Positions 23,229 through 33,781 of a DNA stretch of 64,000 bases are shown piece by piece. The notes beneath the pieces are model-generated. The model was not told the DNA's origin. It made no database searches and was given only the letters and a program-made list of their open reading frames with translations. Origin of the DNA: Phanerochaete sordida (lineage: Eukaryota; Basidiomycota; Agaricomycetes; Polyporales; Phanerochaetaceae); the NCBI GenBank assembly GCA_019973155.2, contig BPQB01000008.1, positions 186,001 to 250,000 on the forward strand, in the 5' to 3' direction. Position 1 is the first letter of the stretch, and each line of letters begins with the position of its first letter. The translations under genes were made by a program, and so were the position numbers.

Positions 23229-25057
23229 CTAGACCTTCACCATCTCCGCAGCGTCGCTCTGGCATGGGTTAGCCGACTCCGCCGTCAGCTGGCTCTTCAC
23301 ACTCTTTGCATCGTTGTGCTTCACGATCTCGTTCCACCTGACAATTTCAATCAGTTTTCACCCTCTGTACGCACGCTTCCGACTTACATGATGAAGAAAG
23401 CGATCATATGCACTGGTGGCAGCGCTCGTCAGCGAACTCGGGGCGGGGTATAATGAGCGCAAGACGTACGATGCAGAGCGGTGACGTAGCCCCCAATTTG
23501 CAGCGTGCCGTCCAGCCATCCGTGTTGGGGCTGGCGTCGGTACTTCAGCGACCCGCTTCGTACTCGTTTGATTATTATGACACATACCATATTGATGAGG
23601 AAGACGAGGCTACGCAGGCTTCTGCGCATTCCCATTAGACATTGTCGGAGAACGCGGCTCATCGCACTCACATCGTAAGAACGGGTATCATCAACGTCAA
23701 GAATGCTGTGCCGAAGAGCCGATAGAGCAGTCTGCAACGTTAGATATGGTCAGAAGGGTCTGTGAGTGCATTTACAAGGCGGCACTCACGCTTTCGATTC
23801 TGCAGGCGCCCCCTTGTGCATCCGGTAGTATACCGCCACCATCACCAAGTCATAGGCGAGCACGAAGAATTGAGACGATAGCAGGATGGTCTGCGCGTCA
23901 CTAGCATCAGATCTCTGGGCTATGTCATGGTAGAGGGGCGGTCAGACCTCGACTCTCTGCACAAAGGTCTGCCTCCAAGTTGGTGAAGGGTTAAACAGCC
24001 TACGAAGGGTGTCAGAAATGGACGGAAGATGCCAAAGCGGGTGCTGCTGACAGGTAAATTGACGCTGACAAGGATGAGTGAGCATGTATGTCATGGAGAT
24101 AGAGGTATATAGCGCGTACCCATTATGAAACCTGTGGACGGCCAGAATTAGACTCCTCTACCAGACAACCACGACTGTGTATCAGCGCACATACCAAATC
24201 TTGTCGCAGCGGCCAACATCTGCACGAAGAGTCAGCGCTTCAGCCTAGCCCCTAGATGTCCCACAATCGGCTGCGGAGGTACGTACCATCGCACACCAGA
24301 AGTTCCCCGTGTTCGCAGCTTGTGCAGACAAAGCCGCTTCATGGCCGAGGCATACTCAGCAACCGCGGTGCAGGAGCGATGTCGTTCAAGTTGGTCGCTC
24401 ACCTATAGCATGAACGGGCACACTCAGTAGTTGAGAAATAGCGAGCACGGGTTCCTGATGGTCGTGTCAGGTCGTCAGGTCTCGCAATGAGGGGGCGAGG
24501 TCAAGAACGGGTGGCTGACCGCGACGAGTAAGAAGCTCTACAGGGAGAATTAGCCAATGAATTGTAGAGAGGATGTGCCGACTTACTATGCAGACTCTAC
24601 ACACCGTCACATCCCATATCAGTTCAGCGGTGACAAGTGCGGCACTTCATCTCAGCTTACCGTGCTTCGGTAAAATTTGAAGAGGCGAGGGTGACGGGTG
24701 TCTCCACGGTCAGAGGCGACTCTCTATCGCCGAACGTGTACAAGAAAATGCTGAGGCACAGGCTGACAACCGGAAATGGGAACCTAGATATGCGAAGTCA
24801 CATCCGCGCGCATACTTTCTCCCAACTCAAGGAGACGCACATCATGGCAAAGCGTACAGAGGCAGGTATCACACTGCAGTTTCCCGCAATGATCTTCCGT
24901 GGGGCCAATTTGACGGAGAGGGCCAGGATACTGCGCGGTGTCAGCCTGGGCAACTCTCAAGGCAAGCATGTACTCACACTACCGCCGGAACCACGAGCAG
25001 AGGCGGCCGGCCTAGAAACAAGGAAATATCTGTCGCTGGCGGTATGCTGTCCGACAT
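23229..25057 (-). CDS. Uncharacterised multi-pass membrane protein, array copy 2
   Basis: Approximate multi-exon gene from the ATG at 25057 (MSDSIPPATDISLFLGRPPL then LVVPAV) to the TAG at 23229. Exon 2 joins exon 3 in phase, giving CLSIFLYTFGDRESPLTVET, the counterpart of LYTCHDDPPLTVETP in copy 3. Other exons: MLAAATRFG, LPVSSTRFGIFRPF, FFVLAYDLVMVAVYYRMH, LLYRLFGTAFLTLMIPVLT, then FFIM and a polar tail starting WNEIVKHNDAKSVKS. The final exon junction (FFIM|WNE) matches FFVM|WRA in copy 3. Middle exon boundaries are not fully solved. Hydrophobic segments predict several membrane spans with a short cytoplasmic tail. There is no recognised domain; membership of the same tandem family is well supported by the shared ends and the TVETP motif. 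Confidence 0.55.
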
Positions 25058-26395
25058 GAGTGCGGGATTGAGAGAGCTGGGATGTCATCAATCTCTTGAC
25101 AGCCGTATTTGAGGAGTAGGCAGTGCGCGGCGGGCCGCGCGATACGGCAGAACACGTGCGTAAAAGTCTATCATTGCACTATCGAGCAGACCGCGTAATG
25201 CTCCAAGGCAAATGTGAATAGACCTAGGTTCCGCCGCGGCCGTTGTATCCGCTGAGAAGTGGCTGCAGTTTGAGAGGATGCGCACCCCAGGCCGCTCGAA
25301 GACCCTTCGCACACCCTGGCAGCTGTGTGAACAGCTTTGCGCAAAAAAAGTAGGTGGAATTAGGAAAAAGCATCGTCATTACAGTAACAACTCACTCCGA
25401 ATAGGTCCTGGTTAGTAAGGCAGCTACCGACATGGTGGACGAGACTACGAAGGCTGGCGCCCGAATAGCTCAAGCGCGCAGGCGCATCAGGCGCATCAAC
25501 CTGCGCGGACTTGGGAGATCTGAGATCTCCCTGGGCCCCTCCGACCTGCCTCCGACAGCGACACCAGCCTTTTAGAACTTGAACATCGTGGACGCGAGTC
25601 ACGAATGGCGCAGCGACGGTCATTCCGTGCAGAATATCTTCCACGCATGATGCGTGATGGCCCATGTCCGCCTTTCAATCTATGTGCGTATGCATAGTAT
25701 ACCAGTGTATTATTGCCTTGACCTGACTCGGAACGATAGCCAACTTACCTTCCATGTACTGCCGAACACCGGACATTAATGATATATCACGAAGAGGCAG
25801 AACGGGGATCGGAGGTTTGTGTGCATGCTCGAGCGCGGGATCGAACACGCTGTGAGTGCGCCGGCGACTTTGCACCGCAGTGGCGTAACGCTTCGCCTTC
25901 ATCCGAGTCACTTCGGCCTCCTCTCCGCCGCCCGCCACCTCTGCTACAGCTGGCACGACAGGCAGAAGCTTCACGAGAGGCCGCACAGCTCAAAGATATC
26001 CTCACATTTACCTGAAACAGCTTTGTCCCACGTGTTCATTGATGTATTGCTCACCCTGTTCTGACTTACGCCGCTTCTCGGTGGCAGTGCGATGCGCAAC
26101 AAGCCAAGCTTTATCAAGTAGTCGCAGCGCGATGAGCGGAGTGTCCCACCGAGATGCAAGATTCCCGGCGACCCTTGAAGGGCTGGCTGACACCCTCATA
26201 GAGTATATGATCCTCATGTGTTTGGGCTGTGCGTTCGCCCCATCCCCCAAGTACCCTGACGAACAGCTTTCTTGTTACTCTCACCGAAGGGCCTCAGCAT
26301 AATACATCGTCGGCGGGCTCATCAATCGCGGTACGACTCGTAAACTCGCTCTTGCTGTCAAAGCGCTGACCTCCGATCTACTCCCTGATAGCAGC
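25058..26395. other. Gene-poor gap with hairpin palindrome (25513-25531)
   Basis: 1.3 kb between membrane copy 2 and the plus-strand F-box gene. Minus-strand fragments with splice-like edges occur but do not assemble into a family. A perfect 9-base-arm palindrome (GGGAGATCT-G-AGATCTCCC) sits at 25513-25531. An 18-base direct-repeat word at 25481-25498 recurs at 60606. It may hold a decayed gene and the F-box promoter. Confidence 0.35.
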
Positions 26396-27742
26396 ATGTC
26401 TACTTGTGCCAACACGAGGATTATAGACTCGAATGCTACACAGGCTGACAAGGACTCTCTCTCCGAGGTTCCCAGGCCAGGGCCAGCCAACTTCATTCGG
26501 CCAGTTAATCGCCTACCCGTCGAACTGTTGCGGGAGATATTTTATTTCGCTATCGACGAGAAGATCGCCAGACCCGAGCTTGCTCGTGCCCGTCACGACA
26601 ACGGTCTCGCTATCTCATGGACGTGCTCGATGTGGCGGGCTATCGCCCTGGCGGACCCGCGAATTTGGAGAAATATCCGCCTGAGCTCTCCCGATCTCAC
26701 ACGTCTCCTTCTCCGCCGCAGCGAGCCGCTCCCTCTCGTCGCCTCCGTCCCGGAATCCTGCTTTGGCTCCAGCGACAAGGACCCCGCAGAGGAAACCACG
26801 CTGCTCGACCAAGTCTTGACAAGAACTCGCGCGATTAATCTTGAAGTCCAGACAGGAGACGCCCTCGCATGGCTCGAGACACAACCCGCGCCGCTGCTAG
26901 AAGAGCTCTCCATAACCAGAGTCGGATCGGGCACGGGCATGCAGAAGCTCGCCATCCACGAGCTCTTCGCAGGCGACCACCCGCGGCTACGCGCGCTCGA
27001 GCTGCACGGGTGCTACCTCCCCTGGCACCGCGGGCTCTACCACGGGCTCACACGCCTCGCGCTCTCAGGCCCGCTCCTCGCCCAGGCGCCTTGCGCCGAC
27101 GTGCTCGCCGCGCTCGCGTCCTGCCCGGCCCTCGAGGCGCTCAGCCTGCAGTTCGCAAGCGTCGCAGGCTACCTCGGCGTCATGCGCCACGACGGCGCCG
27201 TCGCGCCGCGCGCGCGCGTGCACCTCCCGTGCCTCAACTCCCTGGCGCTCCGCCTCCCGTTCTACGACATGCGCTACTTCCTCGCGGGCCTCGCGCTCGC
27301 GGCCCCGCTCCGCGCGGCGCACATCGCGTACCCCAGCGGCGAGCTCCTGCTCGGGCTCGCGCACGTCCGCGCGGCGCTCCCGCGGCACACCTTCCCCGCG
27401 CTGCGTGCGCTCCGCGTCGCGCGCACGGCGCCCGCGTCGTTTGCGCTCGACGGCGCGGGAATCGCGCCCGGCGGCGAGGAGTACGAGGTCCATGTCGAGG
27501 CGCACGTGCAGGGGCTCCTCAGGGATTGTGCGACGCTCCTGCGGGCACTCGCGGAGGACGGCATGCCGGCGCTGCGGCAGGTGGACGTCGTGGACGAGGC
27601 TTTGGGGCCTGAAGACCTTGCGAATGTTGTTGGTGCTGTTGGCCTTTTTCAGCACGCGCCGAGCCTGGTGGTCAACGGGGCGATGTGTGTTGTGGCACAG
27701 CACGACATTAAGGTGACTGTGGTACCTCAACAATGTTTGTAG
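26396..27742 (+). CDS. F-box protein
   Basis: Single exon of 448 codons from the ATG at 26396. After a polar leader, the F-box begins near residue 39 with VNRLPVELLREIFYFAIDE and ends with ISWTCSMWRAIALADPRIW, which carries the conserved W/R/P positions. The C-terminal region is leucine-rich with loosely repeated strands (LEELSITRV, LRALELHGCYL). GC content rises sharply in the second half (27000-27500). It stands alone on the plus strand between two members of a minus-strand membrane family. Presumed SCF adaptor; the target is unknown. It is not an obvious close paralog of the pair at 14.3-18.2 kb because it lacks their intron plan. Confidence 0.82.
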   Translation: MSTCANTRIIDSNATQADKDSLSEVPRPGPANFIRPVNRLPVELLREIFYFAIDEKIARPELARARHDNGLAISWTCSMWRAIALADPRIWRNIRLSSPDLTRLLLRRSEPLPLVASVPESCFGSSDKDPAEETTLLDQVLTRTRAINLEVQTGDALAWLETQPAPLLEELSITRVGSGTGMQKLAIHELFAGDHPRLRALELHGCYLPWHRGLYHGLTRLALSGPLLAQAPCADVLAALASCPALEALSLQFASVAGYLGVMRHDGAVAPRARVHLPCLNSLALRLPFYDMRYFLAGLALAAPLRAAHIAYPSGELLLGLAHVRAALPRHTFPALRALRVARTAPASFALDGAGIAPGGEEYEVHVEAHVQGLLRDCATLLRALAEDGMPALRQVDVVDEALGPEDLANVVGAVGLFQHAPSLVVNGAMCVVAQHDIKVTVVPQQCL

Positions 27743-27813
27743 GATCTTAGGGCACAGTTACACTGGGTATATGGATAGCATGTCCTTCCTCGACAACCTT
27801 GAAACGCGGGAGC

Positions 27814-29574
27814 CTATTCTGAGATCTGCTGCAGCTCGCTCTTGAGATCTACGTCCCTGTTCTTCTCCACGCCATCTGCGACGCTACCCTCTACTCCGGT
27901 CTCGTCCTCAACCGCGCGCCACCTAGTGAGCAGGACTCTTGAGTCAAATTTCGTGCATACGCGCACTCAGAAGACTTACATGACGAAGAACGTCACGACA
28001 TGGGCTGAGAATTGATCGTCAGCAGCGCCCCAGTCCCACATGAGAGGGACAACACGCACCGTGTGCGATTGTCAAGAACCCGCCCAGTCCAAGCGTAGTG
28101 ATGAACCAACCATTGCGGGGCTAGCCAGACCTCATTAGCGTCGCGTCGAGTCCCATAGGAAACGGTCATCTCACCACGCCAGATATGATGCCAGCCGGCA
28201 CCAGCATTCTGAAGGCAGCGTGAGACGGGGACAGGACGCAGCGCCCGGCGACTCACATGCACGCGAACGACAAGACGAACGTGACCTCCGCCGCGCGAGC
28301 AAGTCGGTCAAGTGTCCTGGTACCACATACAGAACCTCAGCTAAGGACGTTCGCTACACGAGATGGCTGCGCACGTTTCGCGAGCCGAGGCCGCGGTGCC
28401 TCGGAGACGCCGGAGGTCGGCGAAGAGGCTGGTGTCGAAGGACAGGAAGCAGAGGTACGCGGGTATCAGTCCTCGCTGGGCGGGGTCAGTGGTGTGTGGA
28501 TGATTTGGACGGTCGTATGGCTTACCATGAGCTGTTCTGTGAAGGTGCGCCAGGGCCAGAAGTAGTCCGACGTGCTGGTTCTGTCAGACAGAATGCCCAC
28601 AGGACGGTGGTGAGGGTACTCACAGGATGGAAGCTGCCGCGGGACGGGTCGGATGAGTTGTACTCATCATCGTATCAAATAGTGGCTTGCTTACTGATTG
28701 TCAAAACTGGCGGGTATTAGTCGAGAGTAGGAAGCACAGCATGCCATCGCAGACGTACCAAATCCTGCGACGGCTGGGAACAGCTAGGGAGCCACTGTCA
28801 GCGACGAGCATCGGACGTATCTGTCCAGACAAACCATCGACTTGGATATGCTCTCATGATCTTTCAGCTCTATCCGCGTCGTCAGTGCATACAACCTATC
28901 ATCGATAATTATTGGCCGAACCTCTGAAGTATATGGGAAGAATTCCAATCTGCGCGAAAAATGCCGTAATAGCCTGTGTTCAAAAGCAATTATGGGCCAA
29001 GCAAGGGAACGAGGATCTTGGGCGACTCACAGCACATATGACCGAGTACTTGATACAGGGAAGTTAGCTCATCAGCAAGACCAGTCTATGATCTCGGCTC
29101 ACAGTGACGAGTCTGTATCGTAGGGTCGGTCAGTATAGATAGGCTGATGTAGAGCTTGTGAAGCTTACCGAGCCTCAACGACTACAGTCTGAGACTTTGC
29201 CTTCGAGGGGGTCTCGACGGTAAGGGGCGGGTCGTCGTGACACGTGTACAGCATAGAGATGGCCACCAGGTTGACGACCTCCATGGCAATTCTGTTTGGA
29301 GGCCGCATGTCAGATGGCGTAGCTGACAGAGCTTATGGATACCACGTACAGCGGCCATGCCTGAATCAGCACGCTCTTGTACCAGGGTGTCTGAGCACGG
29401 GACTTCAGTAGCGTGCCATACACAAGGGCGAGAACTAGGATACTAGAACCGAAGTCAGCAAGTACTCCCACTCCCAGTAGCTAGCCTGTACTTACATGGC
29501 CGCAGGTACGACAAGAAAAGGCGTGCGGCCCTCAAACAAGGGGCCGACTGCGTCCCAGATGGTGCTTTCCGCCA
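27814..29574 (-). CDS. Uncharacterised multi-pass membrane protein, array copy 3
   Basis: Approximate multi-exon gene from the ATG at 29574 (MAESTIWDAVGPLFEGRTPF then LVVPAA) to the TAG at 27814. Exon 2 encodes LALVYGTLLKSRAQTPWYK and exon 3 AMEVVNLVAISMLYTCHDD then PPLTVETPSKAK. Later exons include LFPAVAGFG, TSDYFWPWRTFTEQLM, RGLIPAYLCFLSFDTSLFAD, FVLSFAC, then FFVM|WRAVEDETG and a polar tail ending LKSELQQISE. The exon 2-3 join is off by one base with canonical sites, exactly as in copy 1, so either an unusual splice or a micro-exon is used. Several hydrophobic helices point to an integral membrane protein. Function unknown; shared motifs make it the third member of the family after 20.9-22.7 and 23.2-25.1 kb. 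Confidence 0.5.
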
Positions 29575-30023
29575 TATGTGAGGGGTGGATGGGGTGGTTA
29601 ATGTAAAGGAACGTCTACTAGACCGCGTCGAAATATATAAATGTCGAGCCTAGGAAGCCCGGACAGCCACCGAGGCGATGCACTGCGGGTTTATTTTGGG
29701 CGACGACGACTTGCGCATATCCCACCAAAATACACACTAACGTTGCTGTGTGTGTCCTGCTGTGATGGAAATAAAGTAGAAAGAGGGCATAGATTAGGAG
29801 TGAAAGCAGCGACCGGCGGAACTCGACGTCGAGGCGCACCAGGCGCCCCGATTGCAAACAGAGCACAACAAAGCGCGCTCTGAGATCGGGGTTAGGGTCT
29901 AGGGCGCATCAAACCCTGATTGAGCCGTGGTTGTAATGCTGACGCTGCCATTCGGCGAGGACACCATCCCCCGACCGCCGCCAGGATATAGACCAGAGCA
30001 CTCTGCGCAGCGACCTCGACGCC
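29575..30023. promoter_or_regulatory. Divergent promoter, membrane copy 3 / MCP1, with TTAGGG at 29892-29897
   Basis: The 450-base gap separates two outward start codons. TTAGGG occurs 127 bases upstream of the MCP1 ATG, followed at once by CTAGGG. No TATA box was seen. Confidence 0.4.
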
Positions 30024-30810
30024 ATGCCTAGCGACTCCGAGCCAGCGGGCTCCCCGTCCAGCCCACGCAGGACCCTCGCGGATGTCCTCACGAAACTCGT
30101 GCACGGCTCTGCGCCGTTCATATCCACCTTTCTGCTCATACATCTCACCGCCCCGGCACTGGCCTCTCTCGGAGGGTCGTCGTTGTCGTCACAAGTCATG
30201 GTAAGCACACGGGCCCCCCGCGATGACCTCCAGCTCACAGCACCCCTAGATCTTGGGTCGCGAGTACTACCAGACCTCCTTCGGCAACACGTACCTGCTG
30301 CTCACGCCGCTCTGCGTGCACACCCTGTCGGGGCTCGCGAAGCGTCTCTTCGCACCACACACCGCGCGCAAACTGCGCAGCACCTTCGCACTCGCGGGCT
30401 ACACGAGCATGCTCGTGCTGCTCCCGATCCACTACGCGCTGCACCACGACCACCCGGCCGACCCCGCGCCGCCCGTGCTCGCGCTCGCGCCCGCCGAGCT
30501 CGACTTCGAGTACGTCAAGTACGCGCTCCACACGTGGCCCTGGCGCAGCGCGCTCCTCTACGCCGGCCTCGCCGCCGCCGTCGCCTGGCACGCCGTCGAG
30601 GGCGAGCAGATCCTCTGGAACACGTACCTCCGCGGCCGCTTCGGCGCGTGGCGCGCCACCGTGCGCTCGCGCGCGTTCATTGCCGCGGCCGTCGTGCTGC
30701 CGGTGCTCGCGGGGCTGTTCGCCCTCTGGAAGGAGCCGTCGTATGCGTTCATGTCGTTCATCCCACGCTACGAGGCCGCGTTCCGCCAAAGTTGGGTGTA
30801 CAGGCTGTGA
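30024..30810 (+). CDS. MCP1: Mcp1-like mitochondrial membrane protein
   Basis: Two exons, 30024-30200 and 30250-30810, in phase; 245 residues. The sequence fits the Mcp1 transmembrane domain: FISTFLLIHLTAPALASLGG in exon 1, then the signature ILGREYYQTSFGNTYLLLTP, LCVHTLSGLAKRLF and further hydrophobic segments (LAGYTSMLVLLPIHYALHH, AFIAAAVVLPVLAGLFALW). Yeast Mcp1 lies in the mitochondrial outer membrane, partners Vps13 and, when overproduced, rescues loss of the ERMES tether, so it acts in lipid supply at organelle contacts. Length and order of helices fit a single Mcp1 domain. The spartin and EMC4 genes, also linked to organelle membranes, lie within 11 kb. Confidence 0.85.
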
Positions 30811-30937
30811 TACTTTGTGGACCGGCATCGTTTACGCGTCTAATTGTAATACTACCGACTGCTGCTATATGGGACGACTATATGGCCCTGCTTGGGGCCC
30901 GACTCTCCAAAATGGTCGGCCGCGCACGCCATCATTA

Positions 30938-30990
30938 CAGTGCTTTGCGGTGGACTCTGCATTCACCCGAAATTCGACAGCTGTTTGTCC
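30938..30990 (+). repeat. Left terminal inverted repeat of MITE
   Basis: 53 bases starting CAGTGCTTTGCGGTGGACTC and ending GCTGTTTGTCC; pairs with 31399-31451. Confidence 0.75.
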
Positions 30991-31398
30991 TGTATAAATG
31001 AATGCCTAAAAGGGTGCAGGGGATGTCACGCAGATTTGCTTCGACCTAGCCAAGGCTGTTGAGAGTCAGTATATCTCAACCCTGTATCGAGAAAGTGACC
31101 ACGGCTTGATGGTTGTCCTTGGGAAATATTCCCGTGACGTTGCGTCGCCCACGTGCGAGGCCTACAGGTACCCTCGCCATAGCACAGTGCATAGTCAACT
31201 GTGTAGAGGCACACCCACACGCTGCTGGCGGGCGCTGTTACTCCCGCACCGTCGAGGGTTACGTCGTTGCTAGTAGCGTGAAAGACCCCAAGCGGCCCCG
31301 CGAGGGCCCTCCTCCTGCGATGGCTGCCCGTCATGCTCGCCGTGACCGGCGTCGAGTACTGATTTCCGCGCTTATGGCAATACTAGTACTAATTTGCG

Positions 31399-31451
31399 GG
31401 ACAAACAGCCTTCGAATTCGGGGCGACTGCAGAGTCTACCGCAAAGCACTG
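31399..31451 (-). repeat. Right terminal inverted repeat of MITE
   Basis: Read on the minus strand it starts CAGTGCTTTGCGGTAGACTC and ends GCTGTTTGTCC, with seven differences from the left repeat. Confidence 0.75.
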
Positions 31452-31631
31452 TATGAGGCGACTCAACAAACTCGTCTCGAACAGCTCTTCCTCGGCTACT
31501 GTCTCAGAGCTGACCTCGAACGGTAAAGGACTCCGCCTGGCGGTATTTCTCGAGCCCAGCTGGTTGAATAGGCTGCGATGTCTCGTGAATGGCATCGCTC
31601 TCGTGTTTACATATAATATTACAGAATCCCG

Positions 31632-33289
31632 CTAAACCTTACAGCTGGACGGCCCTGCCTGGGGCTCCTCCGCAAAAAAGCCAGGCGCGACGGGCGCCGG
31701 GCCGCGCCCGACGAGCGTGTCGTCGAGGCCCCACGCCGTGACTCCGCGCAGCTGCGCCTGGCGCTCGTGCAGGTTGAGGATGCCGCGGGACATCATCGTC
31801 ACCGAGATGCTGGCGTCCTCCAAGACGGATCAGGTTCGGGTGGGTGCTCGGGCAGTGGTGGCAGGGGCGCACCTGGAGGCGAGCGTTGACAGCACGCCTT
31901 TGAGCACGGGCTGAGCGCGAAATGAGGCTGAGATCGAGTCCTGGGGCTCGAGAGACAAATTCATACCGGAAAGGCCTACAAGCAAGCGTCCTGAGAGATG
32001 ATTAAGGCTGTGAAGGCACGTTACTCACATAAAATGTTATGACGTTGGCACATTGGGCGCAAACGATGACTCTGGATCGATGTATACTATGAGCGAGTGC
32101 GCGGGCTTCGCTCCAGGGGACAGTGCAGCGAGCTTACGCAAAATACATCGCACCTGCACGACATCAAGATGAGCGCATCTCATGCAGAAGTCCAAGGTGC
32201 CTACCATCGCGATAGATAATCGAGACCAAGCCCCCTCGCTCCGCCAACGCGAGCTGCGCCCGGTCCCGCGCCGCCTTCGCCACCGTCAGCACGAAGATGA
32301 GGAGGTCGTACGCGAAGAGCGCCTCCCACACGATTGCTAGGCCTTGACGTCGACAGTCAGTCTAAGTGCGAGCTGGTAATCTAACGGCCACGCTGGACCT
32401 ACGGTTCGCACTTGCGCTTGTGTTCAGTCCAGAGGCGGGGCGAGGCGGCGTGGGCACTCACGTCGCGCTGCTGATCATCGGATGGCACCCCTCCGCGGCG
32501 TCGCTCGCCTTCTGCACCGTGATCGCCCACTACACCCCCGCTCAGCACGGCCTCTCCCTTTCGAGCGCATCCACGCACCACGTCAACGATCACCCCAGTC
32601 CCCGCGGCGAATGGCACGCCTATTGCGATGCGGCGGTCGCGCCCATAGAGCGCATATACGCGCAGAAATTGGTTCGCTGGCGGCTCATCAGGCTTGAGGG
32701 CGCTGGGGCGGAAGAGGGCGCACCGGCGACGATGAGCTGCATGATCCCGATGGCGATCTGGCGGTAGAGGGTGTAGTGCTGGCAGCTACATCGCGCTGAG
32801 CAGCGGCGGGGTAGATGCGTGGGATAGGACTCACGCCTGGTTGCGCAGCGTGAGGGGCGCTACAAGACAGGCTGTGGGGACTTACCGTCGGCGTGCTGTC
32901 CGCGGGAAAGCTTGTGTATATTGTTGCTGATATCTGGGCGAGTCGCTTCGTGGCGTGGCGCGGACGAAGGGGAGGTACAGACCGTGAAGAATGCGACGTA
33001 ACGGTTCAGCAGGAACATCGCGGAGGCCATCCGCAGGGGCCGCCGCCATATTCTGCGGTACTCGCTGTCGAAGGTGATGAGGTGGTCGTAGAGGAGGACC
33101 ACTGCGCTCATGGCCAGGCCGTCAGCGACACTCGCTGCGGACATGTGGTGGCGTACCGGCAGCGGCAAGCGTCAATGCGGTCTGCAAGAAGCTGCGCGCC
33201 ATGGGTGTCAGTAACGTTTCTCACCGCGCGACAGGGTGGGCGGAAGCCTACAACTGCGTCTGGAGGGCGTCTGGAGGTGCGGTATCCAT
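31632..33289 (-). CDS. DUF6533 membrane protein, tandem copy C
   Basis: About 14 exons. Supported ones: 33252-33289, 33157-33191, 32983-33101, 32724-32785, 32579-32676, 32462-32529, 32403-32410 (8 bases), 32205-32336, 32138-32153, 32029-32071, 31873-31940 and 31632-31809; these agree in phase. One or two short exons in 32835-32933 could not be fixed because canonical sites leave a one-base conflict. The DUF6533 core is VVLLYDHLITFDSEYRRIW then MFLLNRYVAFF. Later segments are QLIVAANQFLRVYALYGRD, LFAYDLLIFVLTVAK, AVIVCAQCANVITFY and ISVTMMSRGILNLHE, the usual C-terminal motif. The family is a seven-helix-like membrane protein of unknown function, greatly expanded in Agaricomycetes. The tail ends EEPQAGPSSCKV, nearly as in copy A. 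Confidence 0.75.
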
Positions 33290-33781
33290 GGCGCATGCCA
33301 GGTGTCCAAACAAGCGGTGGACGGCCTGGGAGGGTGGGCTTTAAGTAGTAACGGTCGACCTAAGAACATCAGCCTAAGATCAGCGAGTACTGGGGCATCG
33401 CCGCGGCGGCGGGGGCAGCGGGAACAAGAGAGGTACATCATCTCCTCTGGTTCAATGATGTACAGCAAGCGGACTTCGCTGCGGCCAGGTGTCATGGGAA
33501 GGCGGTGAATCAATCGAGGTGAGAATCTTCATGTCCTGGTCCGCGCTACAGACGAAGGCTTGTTGGTGACAGATCGTGCGCCCCGGGCGAAGATGCCAGC
33601 AGTCGAGGTCCGGGGATGTTGATGAGAATGAATGCTGACTTCGAATGATAGCGGTACAGTGAGTGTCACGATATCCGAGCTACATCGTCTAGAACAATCA
33701 GCCCAGTGGTCCGAAGAGTGGTCATACAGCGAAGATGGCAACCTTCTCCAGTGTTGTGTCGTTCGTGTATTCGGTGTAGTG
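33290..33781 (-). promoter_or_regulatory. Upstream region of DUF6533 copy C with TATA-like element and conserved block
   Basis: A TATA-like CTTAAAGC (minus strand) lies 50-57 bases before the ATG. A block at 33647-33727 is shared with the equivalent regions of copies A and B. There is no gene in this gap. Confidence 0.5.
33647..33727 (-). repeat. Conserved upstream block, copy C
   Basis: The block has GATAGCGGTACAG at one end and CAGCCCAGTGGTCCGAAG near the other. It lies 358-438 bases from the start codon and is matched at about 35792-35877 and 38181-38264 upstream of copies B and A. Confidence 0.6.

Larger units (their letters stand above)
30938..31451. mobile_element. MITE-like element with 53-bp terminal inverted repeats and TA flanks
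   Basis: The left end (30938-30990) and the reverse complement of the right end (31399-31451) are both 53 bases long and agree at 46 positions by eye. Both begin CAGTGCTTTGCGGT. TA lies immediately outside each end (30936-30937 and 31452-31453), the target duplication expected of Tc1/mariner or pogo/Fot1 elements. The 408-base interior has no transposase. The element is therefore a non-autonomous MITE inserted between MCP1 and the DUF6533 cluster. Confidence 0.75.

Noticed and set aside
25830..25860. Possible tRNA T-loop (GTTCGATCCC on the minus strand)
   Set aside because: Flanking bases do not form the T stem, and no acceptor or D arm is present.
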